In this document: in pieces, positions 35,977-45,704 of the stretch | How positions within the stretch are numbered: the stretch's first letter is position 1 | How the letters are laid out: each line of letters begins with the position of its first letter | Assembly: GCA_001899235.1 (NCBI GenBank) | Contig: MKVR01000012.1 | Location: 26,850-90,849, forward strand | From: Nitrosospira sp. 56-18 | GTDB lineage: Bacteria > Pseudomonadota > Gammaproteobacteria > Burkholderiales > Nitrosomonadaceae | Reading direction: 5' to 3' | Length of the DNA: 64,000 bases | Made by a program: the position numbers and the translations under genes | Notes under the pieces: model-generated | Told to the model about the DNA's origin: nothing | Seen by the model: the letters and a program-made list of their open reading frames with translations, nothing else | The model's database searches: none

Positions 35977-36539
35977 TCAAAGCTTGCCGCGATACATTAC
36001 CACCATAAAGCGGACCCCCTGCTCGCCGCGGGTGGCATCGAGGTCGATAGGATAGGCATTGTGGCGATCCAGTTGCCTGGCTACCGTGTCAGCGTCGATG
36101 TCGGCATACCACCACCTTGCCGACACTGGATTTTTCCGCGACGGCGGCAATAGCCGCTGCCCATCTTCAATATAACTGCGCAAGCGCAGTAAAGTGACAT
36201 CCTGCTCCGCGAGCCCGGCATCGAGTTCCTGCGCAGTGACATGGGTAAGACACTGCGATGGTTCGGGCGCTCCTCCAGCACAATAGCGTACCTGCGAGCG
36301 CCAGCCACGACATAGGTGGCGAAATCGGCAAGTCCATGGCGGCTATCGAGAAGGCTGCGCACCCCGGCTTCATCAAGGTCGATATGAAGGCTTGGCTCGG
36401 GACCCGACCCCTTTTTTAGCAGCAGCGAAAAATGCCGTTGCGAGTCATCGACATCTATTGTAACGTCAACCGGCCGGGCGCTGTTCCCGCGTAAATCCCG
36501 TAGCTGTACCTCCATTGCCGCAGCATCGATATCGATCAT
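35977..36539 (-). pseudogene. Frameshifted repeat-domain protein (BTRD1-like)
   Basis: Two frames, 36539 to about 36250 and about 36300 to 35977, join into one protein of about 187 residues if one base is restored near 36245-36300. The joined product has two segments of the kind found in bacterial tandem repeat domain 1 proteins: F-A-T-Y-V-V-A-G-A-R-R-Y-A-I-V-L and I-D-L-D-A-T-R-G-E-Q-G-V-R-F-M-V-V-M-Y. In other proteins this domain precedes serine-hydrolase domains. Either a true one-base loss or a sequencing error would explain it. The family assignment is inference. Confidence 0.5.
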
Positions 36540-36711
36540 GTGCGCTTGTCTCTTCCGCTACGTGGCTTCCCTCTTCCCCGGAAGCTTCCAACCTGGCATC
36601 ACCAATCTCATTCTCATGATGGCCCTCCGACGTGTTTGTATGCTGGCGTACAGACGTGCTCGAGTGAAAAATGAGAATATCCGGGCTCACCTTATAAATG
36701 GAGCATAGATC

Positions 36712-37041
36712 ATGAAAATCAAAGTGGCAACAGCGTGTCTGGCGGCGAGCCTTTTAATGACGCCGATTCTCGGCCATACGGAAGATTCCGACGCCGACCG
36801 CTCGCACCCGAAGATCTTCGTCAAGGACTCTGTCATAACCACCAAGATAAAAGCCAAACTCGCGGATGAAAAACTTGCCAGCCTTGCGCATATACACGTC
36901 GACACTGACGCGAACGGAATTGTGTACCTAAGCGGCACCGCCCGGACGAAAGAGGAAGCGGAAAAAGCGCATTCGATTGCGCATGCAACCGAAGGAGTAA
37001 AGTCAGTCAAGAATCATATAAAGATCAAGAAAGACGACTAG
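36712..37041 (+). CDS. BON-domain periplasmic protein
   Basis: A 109-residue protein with a signal peptide (cleavage near residue 23, L-G-H-T-E) and one BON domain (D-S-V-I-T-T-K-I-K-A-K-L to V-K-N-H-I-K-I). BON domains bind phospholipid membranes and often occur in envelope-stress proteins such as OsmY. No partner is evident. Confidence 0.88.
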   Translation: MKIKVATACLAASLLMTPILGHTEDSDADRSHPKIFVKDSVITTKIKAKLADEKLASLAHIHVDTDANGIVYLSGTARTKEEAEKAHSIAHATEGVKSVKNHIKIKKDD

Positions 37042-37179
37042 CGAAATGCGGGAACCGGATGGCTGACAACAGCGCACTTCATCCGCTTCCTGCCAGGCTT
37101 TATGTGCTTTTCCGTACAGAGCCCGGAAGCGTTAAAGGGAACAATAGCGTTGTGGTTTACTTAACCGGAGGAGCTTGAT

Positions 37180-37254
37180 ATGAACAGCATTATCTGGTGG
37201 GTTGGCTTTATCGTTATCCTTCTTGCGGTATTGAGTTTTCTCGGATTGCGTTGA
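37180..37254 (+). CDS. 24-residue membrane peptide
   Basis: Starts ATG after a strong GGAGGAGC ribosome site seven bases upstream. The peptide, beginning M-N-S-I-I-W-W-V-G-F-I-V, is one hydrophobic helix ending L-G-L-R. Its function is unknown, but the ribosome site and helix composition make translation plausible. Confidence 0.5.
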   Translation: MNSIIWWVGFIVILLAVLSFLGLR

Positions 37255-37519
37255 GGTCTTGAAGAAGGATTTGACGCTGCGACGTAAAGTGCATATGCTC
37301 CGACGATATGCGGTGAACTTGAGCCAGCATAGCAATAACTATTGCCGGATCAATTGCCAGTTGTCCCCCTCTGTGCAACCTGCCTGTTCATCCGCCGGAC
37401 ACTTCTGAAGCATCTTCCTGTTGTATATTCCCTGGGCATTGATGCATTATATCGGCTGGAAGGTGCGCCTTTCTCCGATATCCCAAGCTACTTCCTACTT
37501 CCGCAGGAAAACAACATCT

Positions 37520-37837
37520 ATGAAACCGAACGAGGACAGGGCAATTTCAGAAGCAGGCAAAATTCTGGAACCTCCCCTGGAACAGTTGCAGCAATCTCAC
37601 CAGCTTCTTGAGGCGCTGGTCGCAGCACTGCCTCCTCATACGCGGAAAGAACTTGCCAGCCTCCTGCAAACGCTTGCCGCGGGCGACACCTCCAGTAAAT
37701 CGCTCGATTCCGTGCACCAAAAGGCGTTGCAAATCGTCTCCAATATTTGCAAACCGACCGGTTCACAAGAAGATGCAAACCAGGAATCCGGAAAAGGAAA
37801 TACGGAACGTCGCCAGGGTGACAGGCGGCAGAAATAA
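37520..37837 (+). CDS. Hypothetical coiled-coil protein
   Basis: A 105-residue polar protein starting M-K-P-N-E-D-R-A-I with AGGAA upstream. The first 60 residues are helical (L-E-Q-L-Q-Q-S-H-Q-L-L-E-A-L) and the tail is low in complexity and rich in Q, G and R (G-N-T-E-R-R-Q-G-D-R-R-Q-K). No family recognised. It is convergent with the next gene. Confidence 0.5.
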   Translation: MKPNEDRAISEAGKILEPPLEQLQQSHQLLEALVAALPPHTRKELASLLQTLAAGDTSSKSLDSVHQKALQIVSNICKPTGSQEDANQESGKGNTERRQGDRRQK

Positions 37838-37858
37838 GCCGCCGGAGATTAATCCGAG

Positions 37859-38887
37859 CTAACTCTTGTACGCGATTGCCGCGCTGCAAGGCCCGGCCAG
37901 ATGCATGATTTCGTATCGTTTGAACCCGGCTTCCCTGCACCATTCCCAAAAATCAGCCCCAGTGAAATCAAACGCATCCCCGAATTCGACCAGCATGTTC
38001 AGGGACATCATCAGCCCGAAAGCATTCGTGCGCCGTTCATCATCGATAATGTTTTCTATTGCCACGAAAACGCCGTTTTCCGGCAGCGCTTCATAGGCAA
38101 GGCGAATAAGATGTTTCTTCTTTTCCAGGTTCCAGTCATGCAGGATCATCCCCATGGTGACAATGTCGGCCTTTGGCAAGGGATCTTTCAGGAAATCGCC
38201 GGATACCAGGTTGATTTGATCCGCTAACCCCGCTTCTGCAACATATTTTCGTGCGATCGGTTCCACCACGGGCAAATCGAAGCTCGTGCAGCGCATATGG
38301 GGATGTTGCTTTGCCACCAGGGTTGACAGCAATCCTGTCGCTCCTCCCACATCGCAAAGTGACCGATAGCGCGAAAAATCGAACTTTTGCGCGAAAACCT
38401 GGAAGTTGCCAAGCGATATTCCCCTCATTGCTCCCATGAATTGCTCAAGCCGGGGCAGGTCTTCATAAAGCGTCTCGAACATGGATTTCTGACTGTACCT
38501 GATTTCATTCTGCGGCTGACCGGTTTTGAGCGCGGTTTCGAGGTCATTCCAGAACCGGTACAAGCGGTCATTGGCCATCTCCAGAATGCCACCGATATAA
38601 CCCGGTTTATTCTCGTCGAGAAACGAACCTGTTTCGGCGGTATTTGAATAAAGCGCGTCCTGACCCACCCCACTCCGTTCCAGGAAACCGAGCGCCACCA
38701 GGGTATCCAGAAAATCCCAAATCCCCCGTGGATGAAGATCGAGCTCCCTGCCGAGCGCTTCGCCTGTCATCGATCGATCCCCAAGCCTGGTAAAAAGCGC
38801 CATTTTCACGGCTGTAAGCAGCACCTTGGATGGCCAGAAACCAAAACCCATATTCAGAATACGGGAAGGATTTTTCTCTTCAACCAT
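37859..38887 (-). CDS. O-methyltransferase, acetylserotonin OMT-like
   Basis: A 342-residue SAM-dependent methyltransferase of the plant-type O-methyltransferase fold. It has an N-terminal dimerisation/winged-helix domain (about residues 10-100), then the Rossmann domain with L-C-D-V-G-G-A-T-G-L-L and the active-site histidine in M-I-L-H-D-W-N. Members methylate small hydroxylated aromatics or polyketides. The substrate is not known and no biosynthetic cluster lies around it. Confidence 0.85.
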   Translation of the reverse strand: MVEEKNPSRILNMGFGFWPSKVLLTAVKMALFTRLGDRSMTGEALGRELDLHPRGIWDFLDTLVALGFLERSGVGQDALYSNTAETGSFLDENKPGYIGGILEMANDRLYRFWNDLETALKTGQPQNEIRYSQKSMFETLYEDLPRLEQFMGAMRGISLGNFQVFAQKFDFSRYRSLCDVGGATGLLSTLVAKQHPHMRCTSFDLPVVEPIARKYVAEAGLADQINLVSGDFLKDPLPKADIVTMGMILHDWNLEKKKHLIRLAYEALPENGVFVAIENIIDDERRTNAFGLMMSLNMLVEFGDAFDFTGADFWEWCREAGFKRYEIMHLAGPCSAAIAYKS

Positions 38888-39358
38888 GATTCCTCCTGAC
38901 TACTTGATAAAGGAGACAACAGGCAGGATACCTGTCAGCCAGCTCCTTCCCGGCATAAATTTACTTCTTATCCGGCTCCGCGGGAATATCGATAGCGACC
39001 AGTAGCAACCCATTTTACAGGACTGCGCCAAAAGCGCATCGGCGAGAAGACGCAAAGAATCATGGGAGAATTTTGGAATGGACGGACTATCAATCCAGGC
39101 GGCTCCATACGGCGCGGGCTCGCCGGCCGCTCGCCCTCGATTACCGGAGGAAGAAGCGAGGGGAAAAATGGATGCTAAAACTGAGGGAGCGCAGGCAATT
39201 GCGGAAAATAAAGCGTATCCGGTCTCAGGTTTATGATGAAAGAATAGCAGCAGGGAAAACGCGCCGTCATTTTTGCGTCCTCCACGCCGCATCCGGATCA
39301 ATCACCGGACGGAGGCCGCCCGGCGGACAAAGAGCCAAGGAGTCATGGGCAGCCGCTT
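38888..39358. other. Intergenic region without clear gene
   Basis: A 470-base region. Frames exist on both strands but they have no recognisable family, and I see no start with a convincing ribosome site. Confidence 0.4.
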
Positions 39359-39760
39359 TTACATAACCAGGACTGCACCTATCACAAGGCCAAAAATGAC
39401 TCGTGCGAGCATGCTGTTCTTCAGCCAGCTATCGACATTCTTCATGAAAATGGAACGGTTCCGTTCAACAGCCTGTGGATCAAGCAGTTCGTCCCACTGC
39501 GTATCCGCCGCAGCGCTGTTTTCCTCGGGCTTCCCATACTTGCGCGACAGGATGCCGGACAGGCGCGCCGCTGCCTTCCCGGCGCCGTACAGCGCCACCA
39601 TGGTAAGAAGAATATAGGGAAATACGATGAAGAATTTTGCTGACTTATCCCCGAATTGCTCCATCAAGGGGAAACCGAACTTGTTCAACGAAATTGCGAT
39701 TACCCAAAGCAGGGGGAGAAACAGGCAAACCATCAAAACGTGAAAAAGCGATTGTCTCAC
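39359..39760 (-). CDS. Small inner-membrane protein, unknown
   Basis: A 133-residue protein from a GTG start with AAGGAG eight bases upstream; a longer frame from 39802 lacks a site. Two membrane helices at about residues 6-23 and 41-61, a polar central segment and a C-terminal helix (R-V-I-F-G-L-V-I-G-A-V-L-V-M). No family recognised. Confidence 0.65.
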   Translation of the reverse strand: MRQSLFHVLMVCLFLPLLWVIAISLNKFGFPLMEQFGDKSAKFFIVFPYILLTMVALYGAGKAAARLSGILSRKYGKPEENSAAADTQWDELLDPQAVERNRSIFMKNVDSWLKNSMLARVIFGLVIGAVLVM

Positions 39761-39802
39761 AGCGTTTCTCCTTTTAATCCGGGTACCCAGGAAAGACTGC
39801 AC

Positions 39803-40362
39803 AAAACCGGCTCAACGCGTGATTCGGCAGGATTTCCCCATACATTTCCGCCTGCTAAATGGATCGAATGGTTTTTGTACAATCTGATACCCACGATGTG
39901 AAGACTGCCATATCGCCTGTGAAGAAGATGTCACATAGATGTGATTAATTTGTGAAATAAAAGAAATGAAAAAAAGCGGCGGAATGAATAAAAGAGCGGC
40001 TATTTGCCGGGAAAACCGCCCTTATCTGAGACGATGAGCAAGAGGTTAAGCAGGCTTCTAACAATAAAACCTGCAACCTGCCGGAACAAATCACTCGGGC
40101 AGCAATAGGACCAGATTTTGCAGAAGTCGGCAAACCATGGTATCAAAATCCACCACGATCTATCAGGAGTTGCCGGGAATGGCAGTTCTCCGGGGTTGAG
40201 CCTTACCTTTCAGATATATGCAATCAAGCACCCCGCCGCAAGCAACGGGGTATTGACCGCGCTCTTATAATCCGCCACCCTCAGCCAGCCTTTACCCCGA
40301 GGGGCGGAAAATTAAACCCACAGAGATTGAAAGCGTCGAACGGCTACGGAAAGAAACTGGCC
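39803..40362. other. Intergenic region with one hairpin
   Basis: About 560 bases with no gene I can support. At 40230-40251 ACCCCG and CGGGGT form a stem with a 10-base loop, but without a T-run it is not a clear terminator. The left third (39930-40000) is AT-rich. Confidence 0.35.
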
Positions 40363-40698
40363 TCAATATCCGCCACCGGAATTGCCCGAACTGGATTCGC
40401 CACCCTGCCCGCTGCCATAGCCGGAACCGCTGTCCAGCTTGTGCCCTCTGTTGGCTTCTTCCTGGTTTCTATCAAAACGATTTTTTCTTTCCGCTTCTTC
40501 CCCGCGAGTGGTGCCTTTAGCAAAAGGCTTGCCCGGAGTGACGGGAGGTTGCATGGAATCCACCGGCCTTTGCATCGAATCGCCCTGATTGGGCGTATTG
40601 ATCTGCGCATGAACCGCGCCGGCAATACCCAGGCCTAGAAAGACGGCGCCGAGAAAGGATCGGGTCGCTTTGCTGTTCAACATGGATTCGTATCTCAT
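40363..40698 (-). CDS. Exported Gly/Ser-rich small protein
   Basis: A 111-residue protein started at ATG 40698 after AGGAGATGTC. It has a signal peptide with cleavage near A-V-H-A-Q, a Pro/Met/Gln segment (S-M-Q-R-P-V-D-S-M-Q) and a tail of short Gly/Ser runs. The mature part looks disordered. Function unknown. A repeat lies upstream, between it and the uppS-like gene. Confidence 0.6.
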   Translation of the reverse strand: MRYESMLNSKATRSFLGAVFLGLGIAGAVHAQINTPNQGDSMQRPVDSMQPPVTPGKPFAKGTTRGEEAERKNRFDRNQEEANRGHKLDSGSGYGSGQGGESSSGNSGGGY

Positions 40699-40789
40699 GA
40701 CATCTCCTTTTATCTGCTCAGCAATATCGCTGTGATAAAAGATTACGCTTCGCCGGCCGGCTTTACTGTACGACATCACACAATATCGG

Positions 40790-40827
40790 CAACGCGCCCA
40801 GCGAGGACTTGTTCAGGGCTTCCCTAG
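40790..40827 (-). repeat. End of IS5-like dispersed repeat (family A)
   Basis: On the minus strand it reads CTAGGGAAGCCCTGAACAAG and then TCCTCGCTGGGCGCGTTGCC, the same pattern as at 1845 and 2273. The uppS-like gene's TAG stop lies in the CTAG. Confidence 0.65.
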
Positions 40828-41438
40828 CCGCCAAATGTCCGGTCCTGCCTTCTGAACCAGGACAGAGCACTGTCGAAATGCTGCGGTTCGAAATCCGGCC
40901 AATATTCATCCCGGACATAAAAATCCGCATATACCGATTGCACCGGCAGAAAACCGCTCAGGCGGCGTCCCCCACCCCATCGCACGATCATATCCAGCCG
41001 GGAAACTTCCCGGGATCGCAAGCCACCGTTCCTGAGACCTCCGAGATCCCATTCCCAGCCATAGTTTATGAGCAGATTCACCTTCATGCCCGTACCCTGG
41101 CGTTCGCGAAATACCTTCAATCCCTTGGGAAACTGTGCGGAAGTTTCGTCCCCGACAACGAGCAGGGCGGCGCCGCGGCGGGCAATCTCGAAAGCGAATT
41201 CGACGGAAGCAGCGGTAAAGGCGATTTTCTGGGAAGTGGGACGCTTGGTGTTGTCCTGGGTAAAGCAGTAAATGGAAGCTTCCACGATGCCTCGTTCCTT
41301 GCATATCTCATACAGGGACAGGCCGGGCTCGATACCTTCCGCATACCCGGCCTGCTTTGGAAGGCCCCGAGCCTGGGCCCAGCGGCGATTACCATCGGGA
41401 ATGAAGCCAATGTGACGCGGAACAGTATTTTTCGCCAT
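40824..41438 (-). CDS. Undecaprenyl diphosphate synthase-like cis-prenyltransferase
   Basis: The ATG at 41438 after AAGGAT gives 204 residues, short for UppS (about 240-250). Motif I is H-I-G-F-I-P-D-G-N-R-R-W-A (canonical M-D-G-N-G-R-W-A), and the C-terminal motif is W-G-G-G-R-R-L-S-G-F-L-P-V-Q-S-V-Y-A, followed by W-P-D-F. The catalytic Asp and the diphosphate-binding Arg residues are present, so it should elongate prenyl diphosphates. It may be an accessory enzyme rather than the main peptidoglycan one. The TAG stop comes from a repeat end. Confidence 0.75.
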   Translation of the reverse strand: MAKNTVPRHIGFIPDGNRRWAQARGLPKQAGYAEGIEPGLSLYEICKERGIVEASIYCFTQDNTKRPTSQKIAFTAASVEFAFEIARRGAALLVVGDETSAQFPKGLKVFRERQGTGMKVNLLINYGWEWDLGGLRNGGLRSREVSRLDMIVRWGGGRRLSGFLPVQSVYADFYVRDEYWPDFEPQHFDSALSWFRRQDRTFGG

Positions 41439-41495
41439 TGCCGATCCTTGTCCAAGCGCCGCCCGCAATGCCTGACAGCATGAAAAATCCGGAAG

Positions 41496-43901
41496 CTATG
41501 ACGGCCTGGCGTCCTCCGGTACCGTGTCCTCCCCTGCGAGCTGGAACCAGGTTTCCACCACTGCGTCGGGGTTGAGCGACAGGGTTTCGATGCCTTCCTT
41601 GACGAGCCACGCTGCCAGATCAGGGTGATCCGACGGACCCTGGCCGCAGATTCCGATGTACTTTTTTGCCTTGCGGCATGCCTGGATTGCCATCTGCAGC
41701 AAGGCCCTTACCGCGGGATCGCGTTCATCGAACGATTCCGCTACCAGGCTGGAATCACGATCCAGCCCGAGGGTGAGCTGGGTAAGGTCGTTGGAGCCGA
41801 TGGAAAAGCCGTCGAAATATTCCAGGAACCGATCCGCCAGCAGGGCATTCGAGGGAATTTCACACATCATGATCAGCCTCAAGCCATTCTCTCCACGCTT
41901 GAGACCATGGACTTCGAGCAGCTCCACCACCTGCTTTGCCTCTTCCAGGGTTCTCACAAAGGGGATCATGACCTCGAGATTGGTCAACCCTATTTCGTCC
42001 CGAGCATGCTTGAAGGCGCGGCATTCCAGTCCGAAACACTCCCTGAAGCTGTCAGCCACGTAGCGGGAAGCGCCGCGGAAACCCAGCATGGGGTTTTCTT
42101 CCCTGGGTTCGTACTGTTGCCCCCCTATGAGGCTGGAATACTCGTTGGATTTGAAATCCGACATGCGGACGATGACAGGTTTGGGGAAAAAAGCCGCTCC
42201 GAGGGTTGCGATCCCCTCGGTCAGTTTCTCCACGTAAAAGTTCACGGGATCGCCATAACCCGCCATTTGCCGTTCCACCTGCTGCTTGAGCGGCAATGCG
42301 AGATTGGGATAGTCCAGTGCGGCCTTGGGATGCAACCCGATGGCGCGCGCGATGATGAATTCCAGCCGGGCAAGGCCTATCCCGTGATTGGGTATGCGCT
42401 GAAAGCTGAATGCCAGCTCGGGATTTCCCACGTTCATCGAGATCTTTACCGGCGGCTTCGGCATGCTCCCCAGCTCGAGGTCGATCACCTCGAATTCCTG
42501 GATTCCTTCGTGAACCTTCCCGGTATCCCCGTCCACGCAGGAAACGGTGACACCCTGGCTTTCGGAAAGCAAGGTTGTGGCGTTGCCGCAGCCCACCACC
42601 GCCGGAATGCCCAGTTCACGGGCAATGATGGCAGCATGGCAGGTCCGCCCCCCGCGGTTGGTGACGATAGCAGAGGCGCGTTTCATTACCGGCTCCCAAT
42701 CGGGATCGGTCATGTCGGTCACCAGCACATCCCCTTCCCGCACGCGGGACATTTCATTTGCGTCGAGGATCAGGCGCACCGGGCCTGCGCCGATCTTCTG
42801 GCCGATGGCCCGGCCGGAAACGATTACCCTGGATTTCGTCTTCAGCCGATAGCGCCGCAAGGTTTCCACCGCGGCCAGCGCCTGGACCGTTTCGGGCCGC
42901 GCCTGCAGGATATATATCTCGCCATCCACCCCATCCTTGCCCCACTCTATATCCATCGGCCGCGCATAATGCCGCTCTATGGCAAGGGCCTGCCGGGCCA
43001 GTTCCTCCACGTCGTCATCCGTGATGGAAAACCGTAACCGCTCGGCTTCCCCTACTTCCACCGTTTCCACCGGCCGGCCACCCTCGTAGCGGGCGGCAAA
43101 TTGCATCTTGATGAGTTTGGAGCCAAGGCTGCGCCTCAGGATTGCGGGCTTTCCCTGCCTTAGCGCCGGCTTGTAGACGTAGAATTCATCCGGGTTCACC
43201 GCTCCCTGCACGACTGTTTCGCCAAGGCCGTAGGAAGACGTAATCAACACCACCTGGTCGAAGCCCGACTCCGTATCCAGGGTAAACATCACACCGGAAG
43301 CGCCCACGTCGCTTCGCACCATGCGCTGGATTCCCGCGGAAAGCGCCACATCGGAATGCGTGAAACCCTGATGGACGCGATAGGATATGGCGCGGTCGTT
43401 GTAGAGGGAAGCAAAAACCTTCCTGACCGCTTTCAGCAAATCTTCCAGCCCCCGGACATTGAGGAAGGTTTCCTGCTGCCCCGCAAATGATGCGTTTGCC
43501 AGGTCTTCCGCCGTGGCGGAAGACCGTACCGCCAGGGAAAGCTCCGGATCTCCAGCTTCTTTCACCATCTTGCCGTAAGCGGCGGATAATTCCCGTTCCA
43601 GCCGGGGCGGCAAGGGAGTTTCCACGATCCAGCCGCGAATTTGCGACCCGGTTGCCGCCAGCGCCTCGATATCTTCCGTATCCAGGCCGTGCAGCAGCGT
43701 TTCGATCCGCTGCCCTAGTCCGGCATGGCCCAGGAAATCGCGATAGGCATCGGCCGTGGTGGCAAATCCGTCAGGGACACGAACCCCTGCCTGAGTCAAC
43801 TGGCTGATCATTTCTCCCAGCGATGCGTTCTTGCCGCCAACGATTCCCACATCGGCGATGCGCAGCTCCCGGAAGTTCATGACGTATGGCGTATCACCCA
43901 T
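41496..43901 (-). CDS. ppsA: Phosphoenolpyruvate synthase
   Basis: An 801-residue enzyme (pyruvate, water dikinase) that makes PEP from pyruvate and ATP, a gluconeogenic step. It has the N-terminal ATP-grasp domain ([19 protein letters not shown]), the swivelling domain with the phospho-histidine in [14 protein letters not shown], and the C-terminal TIM barrel ending with the catalytic Cys region in G-I-C-G-Q-G-P-S-D. It is divergent from ppsR. Confidence 0.96.
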   Translation of the reverse strand: MGDTPYVMNFRELRIADVGIVGGKNASLGEMISQLTQAGVRVPDGFATTADAYRDFLGHAGLGQRIETLLHGLDTEDIEALAATGSQIRGWIVETPLPPRLERELSAAYGKMVKEAGDPELSLAVRSSATAEDLANASFAGQQETFLNVRGLEDLLKAVRKVFASLYNDRAISYRVHQGFTHSDVALSAGIQRMVRSDVGASGVMFTLDTESGFDQVVLITSSYGLGETVVQGAVNPDEFYVYKPALRQGKPAILRRSLGSKLIKMQFAARYEGGRPVETVEVGEAERLRFSITDDDVEELARQALAIERHYARPMDIEWGKDGVDGEIYILQARPETVQALAAVETLRRYRLKTKSRVIVSGRAIGQKIGAGPVRLILDANEMSRVREGDVLVTDMTDPDWEPVMKRASAIVTNRGGRTCHAAIIARELGIPAVVGCGNATTLLSESQGVTVSCVDGDTGKVHEGIQEFEVIDLELGSMPKPPVKISMNVGNPELAFSFQRIPNHGIGLARLEFIIARAIGLHPKAALDYPNLALPLKQQVERQMAGYGDPVNFYVEKLTEGIATLGAAFFPKPVIVRMSDFKSNEYSSLIGGQQYEPREENPMLGFRGASRYVADSFRECFGLECRAFKHARDEIGLTNLEVMIPFVRTLEEAKQVVELLEVHGLKRGENGLRLIMMCEIPSNALLADRFLEYFDGFSIGSNDLTQLTLGLDRDSSLVAESFDERDPAVRALLQMAIQACRKAKKYIGICGQGPSDHPDLAAWLVKEGIETLSLNPDAVVETWFQLAGEDTVPEDARPS

Positions 43902-43989
43902 TTCTGCTCCGTTGCGCCCAAGTCGCTCCCTGCTTCTATTTCACGCGGTCCATTCCGGCCGTGGCAGGCCCGCCGGGACTCCATCCGGG

Positions 43990-44079
43990 GACCAGCCATT
44001 CGTGCCCGCCTTTCGCGCACCCCATCCTATCCTATGAGACCGCCGCCGCGCCAACGAGGATTTGCTCACCTCTTCCCCA
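43990..44079. repeat. Degenerate IS5-like repeat end (family A)
   Basis: CGCCTTTCGCGCACCCCAT, CCGCCGCGCCAACGAGGA and TTTGCTCACCTCTTCCCC correspond in order to 2215-2273. On the minus strand the end reads TGGGGAAGAGGTGAGCAAAT. It occupies the ppsA-ppsR divergent space and probably displaces or supplies promoter sequence. Confidence 0.5.
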
Positions 44080-44124
44080 TGTGCTACAACGAAGCCATTA
44101 TTCATTATTGGCAAGTTGAGGCAA

Positions 44125-44964
44125 ATGTCAACCACAGCAAATCCGCCGCACCGCACTGCCTTTTTTGTTTCCGATCGCACGGGCATCACCATGGAAATGC
44201 TGGGACGCAGCCTCCTGAGGCAGTTTGATAACCTGCAGTTCAACGAAATCACCATCCCCTATATCGATACTCCGGATAAGGCCGCGGCTGCCGTGAGCGA
44301 GATCAACGAGCGCGCTGCCGCGGATGGCGTCCGCCCACTGTTGTTGAGCACCTTTGCAAATCCCTCGATCCGCGCAGCGCTCAACTCCGCCAATGCATTT
44401 CACCTGGACTGCTTCGGCTCCCTCATTGCGCCGCTCGAAGCCGAGCTTGGCGTGACCCCTTCGCCTGCCATGGGGCACTCTCACCGGATCGGCGACACTG
44501 CCGACCAACGGCGGCGCATCGATGCGATAAGATTCACCCTGGATCATGACGACGGGATTTCCAGGAAAAACTGGGCACAGGCCGACATCATTCTCGTCGG
44601 CGTATCGCGTAGCGGCAAGACTCCTACTTGCCTTTACCTTGCTCTTCAGTATGGCGTCTGCGCCGGAAACTATCCACTGGTCCCGGAAGATTTCGCCAGA
44701 GCGGGATTGCCCGAACAGCTCGAGAACCTGGGGGGGAAGCTGTTCGGATTCAATATCCATCCCGAGCGCCTGCATCAGATACGCAGCGAGCGCAAGCCGG
44801 GCAGCCGATACGCGTCGCTCGACAATTGCCAGCAAGAAGTGCGCCAAGCTGAAGCGCTGATGAAGCGGGAAGGAATACCCTATCTGGATGCAACCAATAA
44901 ATCCATCGAGGAAATGGCCATAGCGGTATTGCATCACGCGAAGCTGCAGCGAAAGATCTATTAG
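44125..44964 (+). CDS. ppsR: PEP synthase regulatory protein (kinase/phosphotransferase)
   Basis: A 279-residue member of the DUF299 family. The ATG at 44125 starts [22 protein letters not shown]. The P-loop is G-V-S-R-S-G-K-T-P. PpsR inactivates PEP synthase by ADP-dependent phosphorylation of a threonine next to the catalytic histidine and restores it by phosphate-dependent dephosphorylation. It is divergent from ppsA, which makes the match firm. Confidence 0.95.
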   Translation: MSTTANPPHRTAFFVSDRTGITMEMLGRSLLRQFDNLQFNEITIPYIDTPDKAAAAVSEINERAAADGVRPLLLSTFANPSIRAALNSANAFHLDCFGSLIAPLEAELGVTPSPAMGHSHRIGDTADQRRRIDAIRFTLDHDDGISRKNWAQADIILVGVSRSGKTPTCLYLALQYGVCAGNYPLVPEDFARAGLPEQLENLGGKLFGFNIHPERLHQIRSERKPGSRYASLDNCQQEVRQAEALMKREGIPYLDATNKSIEEMAIAVLHHAKLQRKIY

Positions 44965-45031
44965 CGCAGACATAACCCGGGCGCCGTGCCAGGCGCCACG
45001 GACAAAAGACTTCAATGCACCTCGGCGCCCC

Positions 45032-45655
45032 TCAACTCGCCGCCGCCCAACTTGCGCCATCCTCGTAGCGGTATTTGGCCAGCAGCAGCTTGACATCGCC
45101 GTCTTCCAGAACCTCGCTGGCGGATTCCCGCAGGGGCTCATCATCCGGATACAGGTCGGAAAATGCGATGATGGCCATGGCTGCCAGTTCCCATTCCTTT
45201 CTCCCGGAATCGCCGTAACTTCCATCCTTGAATTCGGAGCTGGCATAGACCGATCGGGGACGATCCACTTTTATGCTCATCCGGTACAGCACATAGCCTA
45301 CCGCAAGCATCAGCCCTCCCGCCGCGAAAAGTTCCTTGAAGATATAGACGGCGCTGAAGAAAAAAGCCGTCAGGTAGAGGATTACGCTGTCGCGCCGTTT
45401 TTTCCAGGAAGTGGTGGAGGTCGCCAGGGCCATCCAGTATTTCACGATATACGCCGTCAGATCCTCGGCGTTGTTCCATTTGGGAACCAGGATTCTCGTT
45501 ATCGTCGCGGGCGGAATGCCCGAGCGCTCGATCAGCGCCTGCGGCGCAACCACAAGGGCATACAACGCCGGCAAAACTGCTCCCCAATATATCGCGAGCG
45601 CCTGGTTCAGCGAGAATGAAGCATAAATGGCAAGGGCATTGACGACGAACAGCAT
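45032..45655 (-). CDS. Membrane protein, unknown function
   Basis: A 207-residue protein with four hydrophobic segments (about residues 3-15, 20-40, 88-105 and 110-125) and a soluble C-terminal region (E-W-E-L-A-A-M-A-I-I-A-F-S-D-L). No family recognised. It ends the minus-strand run ackA-xfp-this gene, 49 bases after xfp, and is probably transcribed with it. Confidence 0.7.
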   Translation of the reverse strand: MLFVVNALAIYASFSLNQALAIYWGAVLPALYALVVAPQALIERSGIPPATITRILVPKWNNAEDLTAYIVKYWMALATSTTSWKKRRDSVILYLTAFFFSAVYIFKELFAAGGLMLAVGYVLYRMSIKVDRPRSVYASSEFKDGSYGDSGRKEWELAAMAIIAFSDLYPDDEPLRESASEVLEDGDVKLLLAKYRYEDGASWAAAS

Positions 45656-45704
45656 GCAGCGCTTTCCTTTTCCTTCCGTCCTTAATAAGTGGGTGCGGCA
45701 CTAT

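Noticed and set aside
38900..39301. 133-residue minus-strand frame after the methyltransferase gene
   Set aside because: Mixed basic and Ser-rich composition, no domain, no ribosome site.
40201..40330. Hairpin and GC-rich block near 40230 as an IS end
   Set aside because: No matching second end and no transposase.
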